Assembly: GCA_037074765.1 (NCBI GenBank)
Contig: JBAMDO010000048.1
Location: 186,001-250,000 of the forward strand
Origin: Mansonella perstans
Taxonomy: Eukaryota > Nematoda > Chromadorea > Rhabditida > Onchocercidae
Direction of reading: 5' to 3'
Length of the DNA stretch: 64,000 nucleotides
Shown in pieces: positions 14,601 through 26,600 of this stretch. The position numbers and the translations under genes are program-made. The notes under the pieces are model-generated. The model was not told where the DNA came from. It did not search any database and saw nothing but the letters and a program-made list of their open reading frames with translations. Every line of letters starts with the position of its first letter. Position 1 is the first letter of the stretch.

Positions 14601-17600
14601 TACGACAGGTAAGCTCTGAGATATTCAAACTTTGAAATACTCGCAATGTCGCTGCTACTCAATAGCAAATCAACGAGTTATACCTAGATCGTCATGCTAT
14701 TTACCTTCTGTCTTAAGCCTTCACTGCGATTTGAACATGGTGAAAGGTTAGTCCAGTTGGCGAATATAAATGCCTTTCAGCCGTCAATTGTGACCTGATA
14801 GACAGATTTGTACAGAAATTCAAAAATGTGGAAAAATTGATTAAATAATGAGAACAAACCTGTATTAAACAGTAAGGTAGCGTTAAAACGCGCATTATAT
14901 GATCCATAGAGAGCTGGGAAGCGCACTTCAGTTCCGTCATACTGTTTCTTCCACGCGTGCACAAAGCGAGAAGTCTGAAACACCGATATTATAACATCAA
15001 CTGTGTAGTTGACAGCAAAATGCTTCCATAGACATCTTACCTTTTTGTAAGAAAACTTTTTCTTTCTACAACACCGAGCTGTGAATCACATGAAATTATA
15101 TACGTACCGTACCAAGTCAATGTGATAACGTAGTGGATGATCCGCATTCAGCTCTTCAGGGCCTGTGTTTTGCATTAGCAGTTTTAACTGCTCTAAGCTT
15201 GCACTGTCTGCATAAAATGTTCGTACATCATCAGAAGAAGAACAGATCTGAAACGGAAACATTCATCGACCTCGATCTTCGATACTACAATTATTGCCAT
15301 ATACAACATTTAATAGGAATAAAAAGTTGATACAAAAGAAAATAAAAAGCGCTATGATATGACGCATGTCACGCATATAAAATTAAAAGATATTTCCTAC
15401 CCTTAACTAATAACAGAAGATGAATTTATGAAAGTTACCTCTTGAGCTACTTTTTCTTGTGCCAACTTGACTTCTCTCCCTTGTACCATGACAACAGTTT
15501 GTAAAAATTCGATATATACGGAACTGCGGGCTTTGTATTCAATCATATTTGCAATATGAGCAATAATTTCTTCGGATACATTTTCACACAGTACACGATT
15601 GTTTTTGAAAATCGCTGTCAATGTCGCAACTTCTTCCAACTGAAGATCGTGAGTTCATGGAAAATCCATTGTTTGGTGAATTTAATATAATTTAAAATGT
15701 TAAACAATTTCTAATTTACAGACGTGAAGTTTCACAGTTATTATGATAAAAAACATCATTTACATTTCCGTAAATGCTTTGGATGAGATCTTTAGAATAC
15801 CATTTCTACGGTCAAGAAGGTAGTTTAACAATCTCTCCCATATATTTCTCTATTGCTTTGCTTTGTATTCGTGGCGAGAATTATACCAGTGATAATAAGA
15901 ACTTTTATCAAAATTAGTAGGATCTAGCAATAAATCAGGCGGATCCAGAATATGCCTTACCGTATTCACCCGCAAACAGCCTTCTTTCACATCTTGTTCG
16001 ATAGAAATATGTTTGTACAAACGAAACTGATTTTCAATATTATCACGACAAAAACTTCGCAAAAATTCATGACTCAGTGTAATAAGTTTTGGCATTTCCG
16101 TATCATTCTTCTACAATCACAGTAACATTAAATTTTACAAAGAATGCTAATGAACTGTTATAGTGCTTTCCTTCCACAGTTCTGCAAAAAGATCATTTTT
16201 AATATTTAGTGAAAACATTTAATGTTTTCTATACTTGCTTGGTAAAAAAATTTTGGAAGTTTACTTCGTCATATGGAATGGATAGAAATCTGAGAACATA
16301 TTCATGCACAAGCATATTCCGTAATAATTGCTGATTCATCTTATCCGGTTTCTCATTTTTGTAGCAGAGTTGTTTTGCACGATACAGAATCTAAATCTGT
16401 ATGCACTTATTTTTTTATAGCACAACCCATCCCATAAAGCATATCTTTTCTCCTTCATCAAACTTTCAATAATTCTAAAAATTTCTTTTTTTTAACATAT
16501 TACATGTAACATACTTGTTTTACTAAAGGATAACCAATAAGTGGTGCACGATCAAACAGTTCATATAAAGCAGAAGCTGCTTTCGCCCGATCATTACCAA
16601 GAAGGAGCTAAAAGTAATAATATCAGGCTCCCTTCACATCGCAGTTTTTTCTAATCAAAATTCAACTTAACCAAACAAACAGAGATGAAACACTCAAATT
16701 TTTGATTTCTTTCTCGATTTTTAATTAATGTATGAATACGTATGACAGCATATTCAAAAAAAAAAGACATGATATTTCTCTTCTCCAGAAGGAAAAAATG
16801 AAAAGAAATAAGAGCAGTAACAATTTTAAGTTTAAATCAAACTATTGCATTTCACTAACAAAATCATAGCAGAAATGTCTTAAATCTCAGAAATCTGGAT
16901 GCAGATTTTTTGCTAATTTTTATTACTACATTATATCTAAGTCTTCTTTCTAGTATTCCAGCGCAAAGTTTTCCAATAGATATCTAACCCCACTAAATTT
17001 ATGTAGGAATTTTAACTAATGGATTCATTTAACAAAACACCTCATCATGACCACGGAGCGATGAACTATGAATAAGCGCTTCCGTTCTTTTTTATTGAAA
17101 GAAAAAGAAAATTAAAAAGAAGTATTATTCATAATATTTTCATGGTTTTTTAAAATTTCCAAATTACTAAAGTTGATTTCAGTTTACCCCACATAACAAC
17201 TTAATGCACTCGTCTTTAGCCAAAAAATAATGTTGTTCAATCTTCTCCACCAATGAATAAAAGCTTTCATCGTTGTGAAAAGCACAAGAGACGTTTAAAC
17301 CACTATCTTTCAACTGTTGACTGATAGTTCGCCTGAAATTATAACGAAATATCTCATCATTTTTTGCAGTAGAATAAATGATTGAATTTCTTTGTTGGAT
17401 ATTCGGAACTGTTTGAAATCATTTATTAGCAAATTCAAAGCAAACGAACGTTGAAAATGATAGTCTTGACGAATCTTCAATACTCGAGCAATGTTCTTCG
17501 AAACTATGATTACTACTATTTTCAGATCGCGTTTTATCAGCTTGTACCCAGAGCTCGCTTTTTTCCGTAAGTATTTTTAAAATGAACAAATCTCGGTCAA

Positions 17601-20600
17601 TCTGTCGATAATTTTTCACGTCATCGTTGGAGACTAACAACTGGACCTGCAAAAATTATGTCAATTAACGGCGCTCATGGATCTTTAAATTCGAGGATTT
17701 ACGAATACAATTTTTAGTTCTGCCCCACTTATTTAACTCTGTCTCACAACAGAAAAGAATCACTGTAGAAGGTTGGCCATAATTTTGCGGTGATTTTCTT
17801 CTGTTTGCATTGCTGCTATGGATACAGGATTTCACTCGCATATCATCCTAGTGTGGTATACGTTAGAATTAAAAACTTATCTTTCTTTATCATCGAAGCT
17901 CAACAGCATCAATCAGTCAAAAGTAATTAACAATACATTGCACCTTTTTGAACCTTTCAAGAAATTCGTTTGAAACCCTCGCAGGAATTCGGGTTTTAAC
18001 TATACTTAAAGTATGACATTGTAAATTTTTCCAAGAACAGCAGTTACCGCATAAAATATAAAAGAAAAAGATTATTTTTCTCCATACAGTCTTCTTCACA
18101 TGGATCATTTGAACTTGTCATCATGCAACTATGTAATGAGAAACATGATTTCAATGTGACAATAAATAAAAGTTAAAAACAAATTTGTGGTCTTATAATA
18201 TTTGCTCATCTACAAAATTAAATTACAATTAAAACTAGAAGAAGTAATATCATGCTTGAAGCAACAAACTACCTGTTTGAGATCTTCCACAAACTCTTGG
18301 AACTGTGTGAAATGGCGTGACATTACAATAAGAGCTGTACTAGTTAGCTGCGAAAAGTCACTTATTGTCATTTGCAGAAGTATTCGTAGAAGAAGTTGAC
18401 CATTTTTACCGTCAAAATCAAGTTCCTTTTCACAATCTTGAAATACCTCCTTATATAATTGTGATGTTTCGTGCTCCGACAAATCTGAAATTCAACTTAC
18501 AAATATAATCAAGCTATAGTAAACGCCTTTTTCGAATTAAAAATAATCATATAAAAATTAAATTCATCATATTCATCACTATCTCATTATAATTTCCTTA
18601 AAAAAAAAAGAAAAACAGTCCATAAAGAATACGCAGCACCTTTTTTTTGAACGTTAAGTTCAGTCAAGATAATTTAAAGCGTAACTGGTGTCGGAAAAAA
18701 CCGAAATAATTGTATCACAAAATTATTTGGTCTCAGTCAAATAGTCCATTTACGATTATTCCGTCGAATAACAACCATTTTCTTATGCCTAAAATCACGA
18801 GTCAGCTATCTAATTTTCAAATCGTCTAAAAATGCTTTTTTGTCTGATTTGCGTACATCTGGCAAAATAATTTCCATGCAATTTCCTTATGTAAAAAAAG
18901 GGCAGTCTTTTAAGTAAATTTCCCTTGAAGCAGTAAAAATATTGTCAATTTGTATCGATCTTATATGTCTGATTGTTAAAAAATCTCTTTACACATTTCT
19001 TAGGGGAAATCTAACATCAGTTCATTTAATCCATTCTATTTGCACTCAGTTATATACGAGCTCAACATTCGACTTTACTCTCCAACTCCTATTCACTCTT
19101 CAACTCCAGAAATTTTCTCTCTTTTCATCAATAAGAAATTCAAACCCAAAAAAAAACCCAAAAAACTAACCCAAAAAAAGCCAAATTTCAATATCTCTAT
19201 GATATTCTTCAAGAAGAATTCGAGCACCGATTTAATGAAATTTATCAGCAGAACTGTCGTAATCGTAATAACCTATTAATACTTACTGAATGGGTATCAC
19301 ATAATAACCTACTGTAGCAGCTAACCTGGTACTACAAAGAGACGACATAATCGCAAAACATATCAATGGGAGTTTGCAAATTGCGCCTTGCAAATCAAAA
19401 AACTTCGATTAAAATCAATGAAGTTTACTAGTGGCATAATTGACAGTTTTGAAATCTAAAGAATGAATGCTGAGCTGGAAATCCCATCACAACAACAAAC
19501 CTACGACATTTATCTAACCAAACAGCCAAAATGGAATATCTGGGATGAGATCGACTAATAAGACAACTAACTATCAGAACAAATCGGATATGGAATCGGC
19601 AAGTGACCGAACTAATACAAGAGCTCGATAATTTTACGATGCATTAGCGACTCATCCACTCTTGGCATTTGTATTCTAAAAATCTGCTAGGTAATCATTG
19701 CCATTAAAGTAAAATTAGATTTCTTCTGTCCCATACTTCATCTATCTTGTATTAAACGTTCAAATCGAACGACAAACCCGACTGAAATTAAATTAGTTGT
19801 CACATTAAAAAACCAACAAGAACAAAATACACTTATTAAAAACGAGACCAAATGGATATCCTTAATTATACTTTCCAAACCTAAAATCTTCTCTCAGTCG
19901 GGAATGCCTGGAAAACTGAAATAATTGCATCACAAAATTATTTGATCTAAGTCGAACAGTTTTGCATTTACGATTATTCCGTCGAATAACAAGCGTTTCC
20001 CCATGCCTAAAATTATGAGTCAGCTATCTAATTTTCAAATCGTCTAAAAATGTTTTGTTTGATTTGCATACATTTGGCACAATAATTTCCATGCAATTTC
20101 CTTCTATAAAAAAAAGGGCAGTCTTTTACGTAAATTTCCCTTGCAGCTTTGAAAATATTGTCAATTTGTAAAGATCTGTACGCCTGACTGCTAAAAAAAA
20201 TCTCTTTACACACTCCTTATATAAACGATAAGAAATACTACTATCATTTCGAACCAATTCGGTTTTGTACGAGAACATTCACTTAGCTTCATTCCTAATT
20301 ATTCTCTACATTCGCTGCTGAATTACAGCGTCACTAATAAACTTCTATCAAATGACTGTGTTTCTGTTAAGCAACAACCACTTTATCGCCTTCGGGTAAA
20401 TGGTGACTGTCAGGCGGATTCTACATAATGCTTTTTTACTCTTTCTTAATTTCTTTCTCTGACAAGCCGTATTCAGTTAAAATAGCTGATTTTAGCGTAA
20501 CTTTTTTTAATTTTGATGGATAATTGATCTGTTTTGTTTCTTGGATTATTTGACGGATCTTCACGTGAAAAAAGAAATTTTCGCTCTGTGGAATTTCTTT

Positions 20601-23600
20601 TTCAAAAAGAGGAAAAGCTACGCATCGTTACCAATATTTCGTAGACGTAGCGTGTGTTTCCTTGCTTTGTAGAAAACTAAAAAACGCTGAGTAGACTTGC
20701 CCTAAGTCACTTCTTCGAAATACAAATCCTCAAATATATAGCTGGTGAAACTAAATTCTTTTGAAGATTATCTCAATATATAATGAAAACGATAACAAAA
20801 CATAGAAATGAATTACCTGCTTTGGAAAGAAGTTCTCCGAGTTCATTACATGGAAAACGTTTTTTAAACCAGGATAGCGCAACTGTTATACGATAGTCCC
20901 GACGTACATCCATGATGAACTGAAAGCATTCAAGCAGTAAAGCTAGATAAGTTATTTCTGCAAGACAGTGTTAGTTGGTAAAGTGCTGAGGACTTGCATT
21001 TAAAATCTCGACGATTGTAAGTTTTGTTTGCAAAATCATCTGTTTGCTTTCTTTAGACCGAAGAGTATTTTCAGTACACGAAGATTCTGCTTGAATGTGC
21101 GAACGATATTGTTTGCCTCCTTTTTCCAACGCGTTCACGCCAATTACGGAGTATGTCACATGACGAAACAAACTCGTCTTGTCAAATGCCGTTTTTCCTG
21201 GAATATAAGTCTGTAAAGGACTGGCACCTCTACTTCTTTTAAAGGTCACATATACAATGAAGAATACAGAAGGTTATGAACAGCTCGATGGCAGTTTCAT
21301 TTTGTACTTAGGAAAACATTTTCTCTCCTTCAGTATATTCATATCACTAAACAATACCGCGAAGTCACAGAAACTTGTTCAGTGCTTTTGTTCCGTTTCT
21401 GTCAGATCATTGATTGCGGGTATAATTAACGAAACATCAACATAGGAAAAAATCAAAAACGGATTACGAGGTAAGGGAACGAACGAAGAATTGTATTCTT
21501 ACAACTGCATTTTCTAGAAATTCTCTAAAAATCTGAAAGTCTATATAAGAGATAAAAAGCTTCCTTAGATTATAAAAAAAGATCAAAATGACCAGAAAAA
21601 GTTATATTTTGCAATCTTATCGCAATTTATTTTCACTTCATTTAAGTTCATGCAATCTAAGAATAACTGCAATGGATTGCGGACCCCACAGCATTTTCTT
21701 GCACACTACTTGTTGTTGTAAAGTACCTTCAGGTTTCTCTGGACTGCTATCGGCAATAGCTAACAAATTTTGAGCAAGACGAAGCAAATCTGCAAAACTG
21801 TAGAAACCGAAATGAGCTAAAGCTCGTGCTAGTGTTACGATCTGAAAACGATTAAATAGCATCCATTAAACAATAAACTTTTAAGTCTGTCATGATGAAG
21901 AACATTTGAAAGGAAATATTGCAGGTACCACCTCAAAGGTCAACCGATTTTGCATTAGTTTTGATGCATTTGGGTCCAAGACAGGTTCACCTTCTCGTGT
22001 TCTTTTGCGTAATTCTTCAAGATACCTATCGACAGTCTTTAGTACTTTATCAAAAACTTCTCCTTTAGTACGTAAGTGACCGTCAACGTAGTCATTTATA
22101 GATCGATTTGAATTCCTGCACAACATTCTCAACAATAAATACTATACAAAAAAAGCACTTGTAAATTTTGCAACATATTACTAAAGCTTCCAAAGAATTT
22201 TTTGCGAAAATTTCACGTTCTCGAAAGAACCAGCTAATTTTTTTGAAATATTGTCGAAAATACCCGGAAACTGCAATATCTAGAGGAATCTCACGCCATA
22301 AGCGAGCATGATGCACGGCATTAAGCGGAGAACCACGTATGACATGTAAATGAAGCATGAGACGTGTGAATGAAGCACGCAGATCATGCGGTAATCTCGT
22401 GTCCGAAATGCATCTAGAATTTCAAATTCTAAAAAGAAGTAGAAATTTAAAAAAAAAATCTAAAGAAACATGGCGTAATTCAGCAAGTCATTTTTTTTTC
22501 AGATCGTTCAGCACAAAAAGGGATTTTTATTTTACTTGAAAAAAACGGAAAATAATGCAAACCTAAGGACCAGATCAACTGGTAATTCTGAGCTCAAATT
22601 CAGAAGATGTCTTTCAGGAGGAGGATCAATTGCGAGATACTGTTGGTCTTGACACATCTGTGCTAGAAGATCTAACTGATGTCTAAAAAAGACTGTCTTC
22701 AAAGCATTAGCCATACCTGATATCCGAAATCATTAACAATTCAAACAACTTTGGCAGTATTTTCTTTTCTCTATAATGCTTGAAAATATCACAGGATTTT
22801 TGTTACGACGTCACAATTAGAAAGTAATTTACTTGTAAGTATCTTGAAAAATATATACTTGTAATAATTAAGCATTTCAATATCTTCAGTTTGACCTTTA
22901 GCAGCATCGACTGCCACAGAAACCAGCTGTTTGCAATAGGAATTTGACCAGCGAATCCATACTTCGTCGCAGTTCTACAATTTCTGGAGTAAATAGAAAA
23001 TGCATGATTTTCCCTTTAAAAACAAACGATGATACTGACTCGTAAGAATCCGTAAGATACACGAAAATACTCAAGAGGTCGATTTTTCCATGCAATTGTA
23101 TAACTTTATGATTTTCTAATTGAAACTCACTTAAATAGAGTGCGCTTATAAATTATTTCTCCACTAGTTTATTTCGTGAAAACTATATTTTTATCTATGA
23201 AAACAGAATTTATGGCTGACTTCTTCATAGATGATTGTGCTAATAAAGATGTCGTGATTTAATTCGTTTAACACACAACTGCAGATCAACTCCTGAATTT
23301 TTTTATTGGCTTCACCGCGACAAACACAAAGATCTGCCAGATAATCTAAGAACCTAAACAAGTCGATTTATCAGAATTGTGAGAAAGAGAAGTTGAAAGA
23401 AGAACAAAAAGGCTATCCAGGATCAGCTGATAGTTATGATTTAACCGAAAAATGCAATCTATTAAATGGCTATTCACATAAACTAAATGTTGACTTAATT
23501 TATCGTAACTTTCAGAAAATTGAATGCAACGTACCTACCGGCTCTATTTTTGCGAACGAGTTCCACAAAACGTTCTACATGCGGAATTTTAACGTATTTT

Positions 23601-26600
23601 TCTAATAGTTTTGGATTATTATGGAGAACAGCAGTCATTGTGTCTTCTGCGAGCAAGTCAAAGCCAATCTGCTCTTGTATTTGGCTGAATTTTTCGGCCA
23701 GATATTCTTGATTTTTTCGATAACCCACCTGCGAATATCTAAAATTACGCGGAAGTTTGACAGAAGCTCACATTCTAACTGTCTACATTATTACATAGAG
23801 GTAACTAAGTAAAACTATGTACACGTAAAGAAGGATATCTAGTATCCATAGTTACATCAGTATATGTGATTAACACATAAATCAACGAAATATGATTCGG
23901 GTATTCTCGCAACTCAAGCGAACAATATATAAAGGTATATTATATCAGAGCTAGAATTATGGTATTATTGCTACAAATGGAAGAACATTCTACTACCTTC
24001 AGAGCATCACATTTTACTGCTATTAAAAATTTCTATAACAGATGAAAAAAGCTAATACCTAAGCAAAGAATAGCAAAGGCGGAAAATTCTTTTGAAGATC
24101 TCATTTCCCTTTTCATTTAGCATACATGGTGAACACAGCAAGGGTTCTGGGTCATTCCCGTTTCGTGGCAAAAATGGTACTCGTAATAGTGCAAAGACCT
24201 GAAGTAGATCATTGTTTAAACAACTGATGTTGGCTGAACTGCTTTTAAATAATACAAAATGATTTTGTTTTATTGTACATTGGATTCAAATTCAGTTTTC
24301 TAGAAAGGATTTGGGCAAAGCAGTTGATGATACTAACGTATGTTGGCCAGATATGGCAAAGCAATTTTTTCGTCATCAATGTTTTGGATTTTTCTTAAAC
24401 TTTCCAGAAAAACTATTTCACTTTAGTAAACAATGGAAATTTATGCCATTTCTAGGTAGACTGATTTCAAGTATTAGTGTACCGTAAGAAATAATTCCAA
24501 ATTTCATATCTGACAAATGATTTCCAAATACACGCTAAGAAAGAAATTTTTTCTTCGTGTACCGGAAACCGAATGTAAAATACCTGGTCAAGGACACCCT
24601 GTTCTCGAAGCAATTTTTGTCGATCTCTAGGTGGCTTGAAATCTACGATTTTGATCGGATCCGTCATATGATTAGATTGATTTGTGACGAAATATATACA
24701 TTCCGTTAACAACTGTATCGTTACACTACAAGCAATCCTAATAATAATGAAGAAACTTGATTATCATGCTATTTCTACGCTTGCAATAAGTCTTGACCTC
24801 CGGTAAGAATGCTCGCTTGTATGGACATTAGCCAAAATTCTTAGAAAAATTACTTCATTGGTTCTTTAGAGATGATATTCCCGCTTTCAATCAGTTTGAC
24901 GAAACTTTGCAATGCTTTGCATGCGTCATTCGTAAAATCTAGATCTCGAACTTCGTCTGGACGGACAGGAAGCAACGCAAATGTTTCTTTATCGATTTTG
25001 AAATTTTCACTAATTATTTTTATCCAACCTTTCTCATTCTTGCTGAAATCGTCGACTGACTATTTTAATGAAAGTGAAAAGCATTACTGAATGCAAATGT
25101 TAGTATACAACTTATACTGCGGAGAAATACACCTATTATATAAATGAGATCTCCGACCTGAAATAATACAAGTTTTGCTTTTTGGTAGGATCAGTAGTAT
25201 GAATCCAAGTGTTTGTACATACGTGCCAAAGGCGTACATAGGTCCGTTGTGAGATTCTGGCATCCATCTGTTAAAAAACAAATCACTTATGTAATTTCCG
25301 AACCTGCCCTGAATTTGGATATTGGGATACTCCTGACGCCAGTTTAACTTTTTTCCTAGTCTTGGTAAAAAGAAGATTACAGAAAATTCTCTAAAACAAC
25401 TCAAAAATATGGTCATCATAAACAGCATTCCGGGAACATAAAATCACAATTTTGAATACAAAGGCTTTATGATGTTGAAATTCTTCATCACTCAAGCAGA
25501 TTTGACTAAATTCGTGTTCCGAGATCACTATTAATAAGCTATCTTGTCCTCAGTAAGAGTATGCATCTAGATTTAAGCGATTGCCAAATAAGTTAAAGTG
25601 ATTATACAGTCATTTGTATATCAAAACTAATTTAAAGTCATTCTTTTACCTTCGTAAAAGTACAGGGATCCAATACAAATAGCAGAGATTCATCAGTTTC
25701 TGGTCTTTCTGAATGTTTTGGTACCAAAAAGTACTGCTCATCTTCACAATATTCTGCTTCTTTTCTTGCTTAAGAAAAGTTTTGTATAGTTTCCAATAAC
25801 TTTTTCATGAAAAAATTTGAAAACTGAATGAAACTTGAAGTTAGCTAAATAATTGTTCCATTCTTTTATTCGATATGTTCGCTAAGTATTTTTTCTGCAT
25901 TAATACTGATAAAATGAAGTAAAAAAGGAAAAACAGCAAAAACAAGCATCGATTGAGCAATATATATGAAATAAAAGAGTATCTTTTCATCAAATCGTAG
26001 CTCATGTCGCTGATAATGAACGAAGAAATGAAAAAATAAGATAAATATTCCTAGCAATTAAAAAAAGTAATATGTTTCCTTCTAAATACGAAATGATTTG
26101 ACTTTACAAATATCTTATTATTATACCAGGAGGAGGTGATAATGCTTTAGTTCGTGCATTTCCTCTCCTATTGATTTGCATTCGTTCTACACTTAGATAC
26201 ATATCAGTGGCTAAATGTTTGAAGCGAAATTCTTTGAGCCAAGATGCTGCTGCACCACGATATGGATCGATCTGTGCAACCTGAAAAGGAATGGTATATT
26301 CTCAGAATAACATCAATATAGTGCGGAAAAAACCTATTAAGTCAATATATTTAAAATTGTAAGCCCGTAGGTAACCTGAATTTCCCATAAAGCTCGTGAA
26401 GAAGTTGCATCGGCAGCAGATGGCCGATTTGTTAAACGCAAAAATACAGCATCCTTATTTGCTTTCGGTATTGTATCTAAGGTTAGGAATGTTTGCTGCT
26501 CGGCATGAAAAAGTCGCACAACGTCTCCCTGTGGAATAATATTGTTTCAACAATTCCGTATAATTATCATCCAACATTGACAAAATGTATTTGTATGATT

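Larger units (their letters stand above)
5640..23360 (-). other. itr-1: itr-1 central regulatory region with RIH domains
   Basis: This long alpha-helical solenoid links ligand binding to the pore. Recognisable exon products, in coding order, include [20 protein letters not shown] (about 23280-23355), [16 protein letters not shown] (about 22560-22710), [16 protein letters not shown] (about 22200-22420), [18 protein letters not shown] (about 21935-22130), [19 protein letters not shown] (about 18280-18480) and [16 protein letters not shown] (about 17440-17650). Then come [20 protein letters not shown] (about 14020-14160), [14 protein letters not shown] (about 12260-12400), [18 protein letters not shown] (about 11750-11865), [16 protein letters not shown] (about 9680-9800), [19 protein letters not shown] (about 8370-8470) and [17 protein letters not shown] (about 7980-8110). 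The last two belong to the RIH-associated block. The longest intron, between about 20820 and 18490, contains the repeat element described separately. Confidence 0.9.

Noticed and set aside
15133..15330. Plus-strand frame with a hydrophobic centre
   Set aside because: It lies inside itr-1, antisense, in an intron; nothing supports it as a gene.
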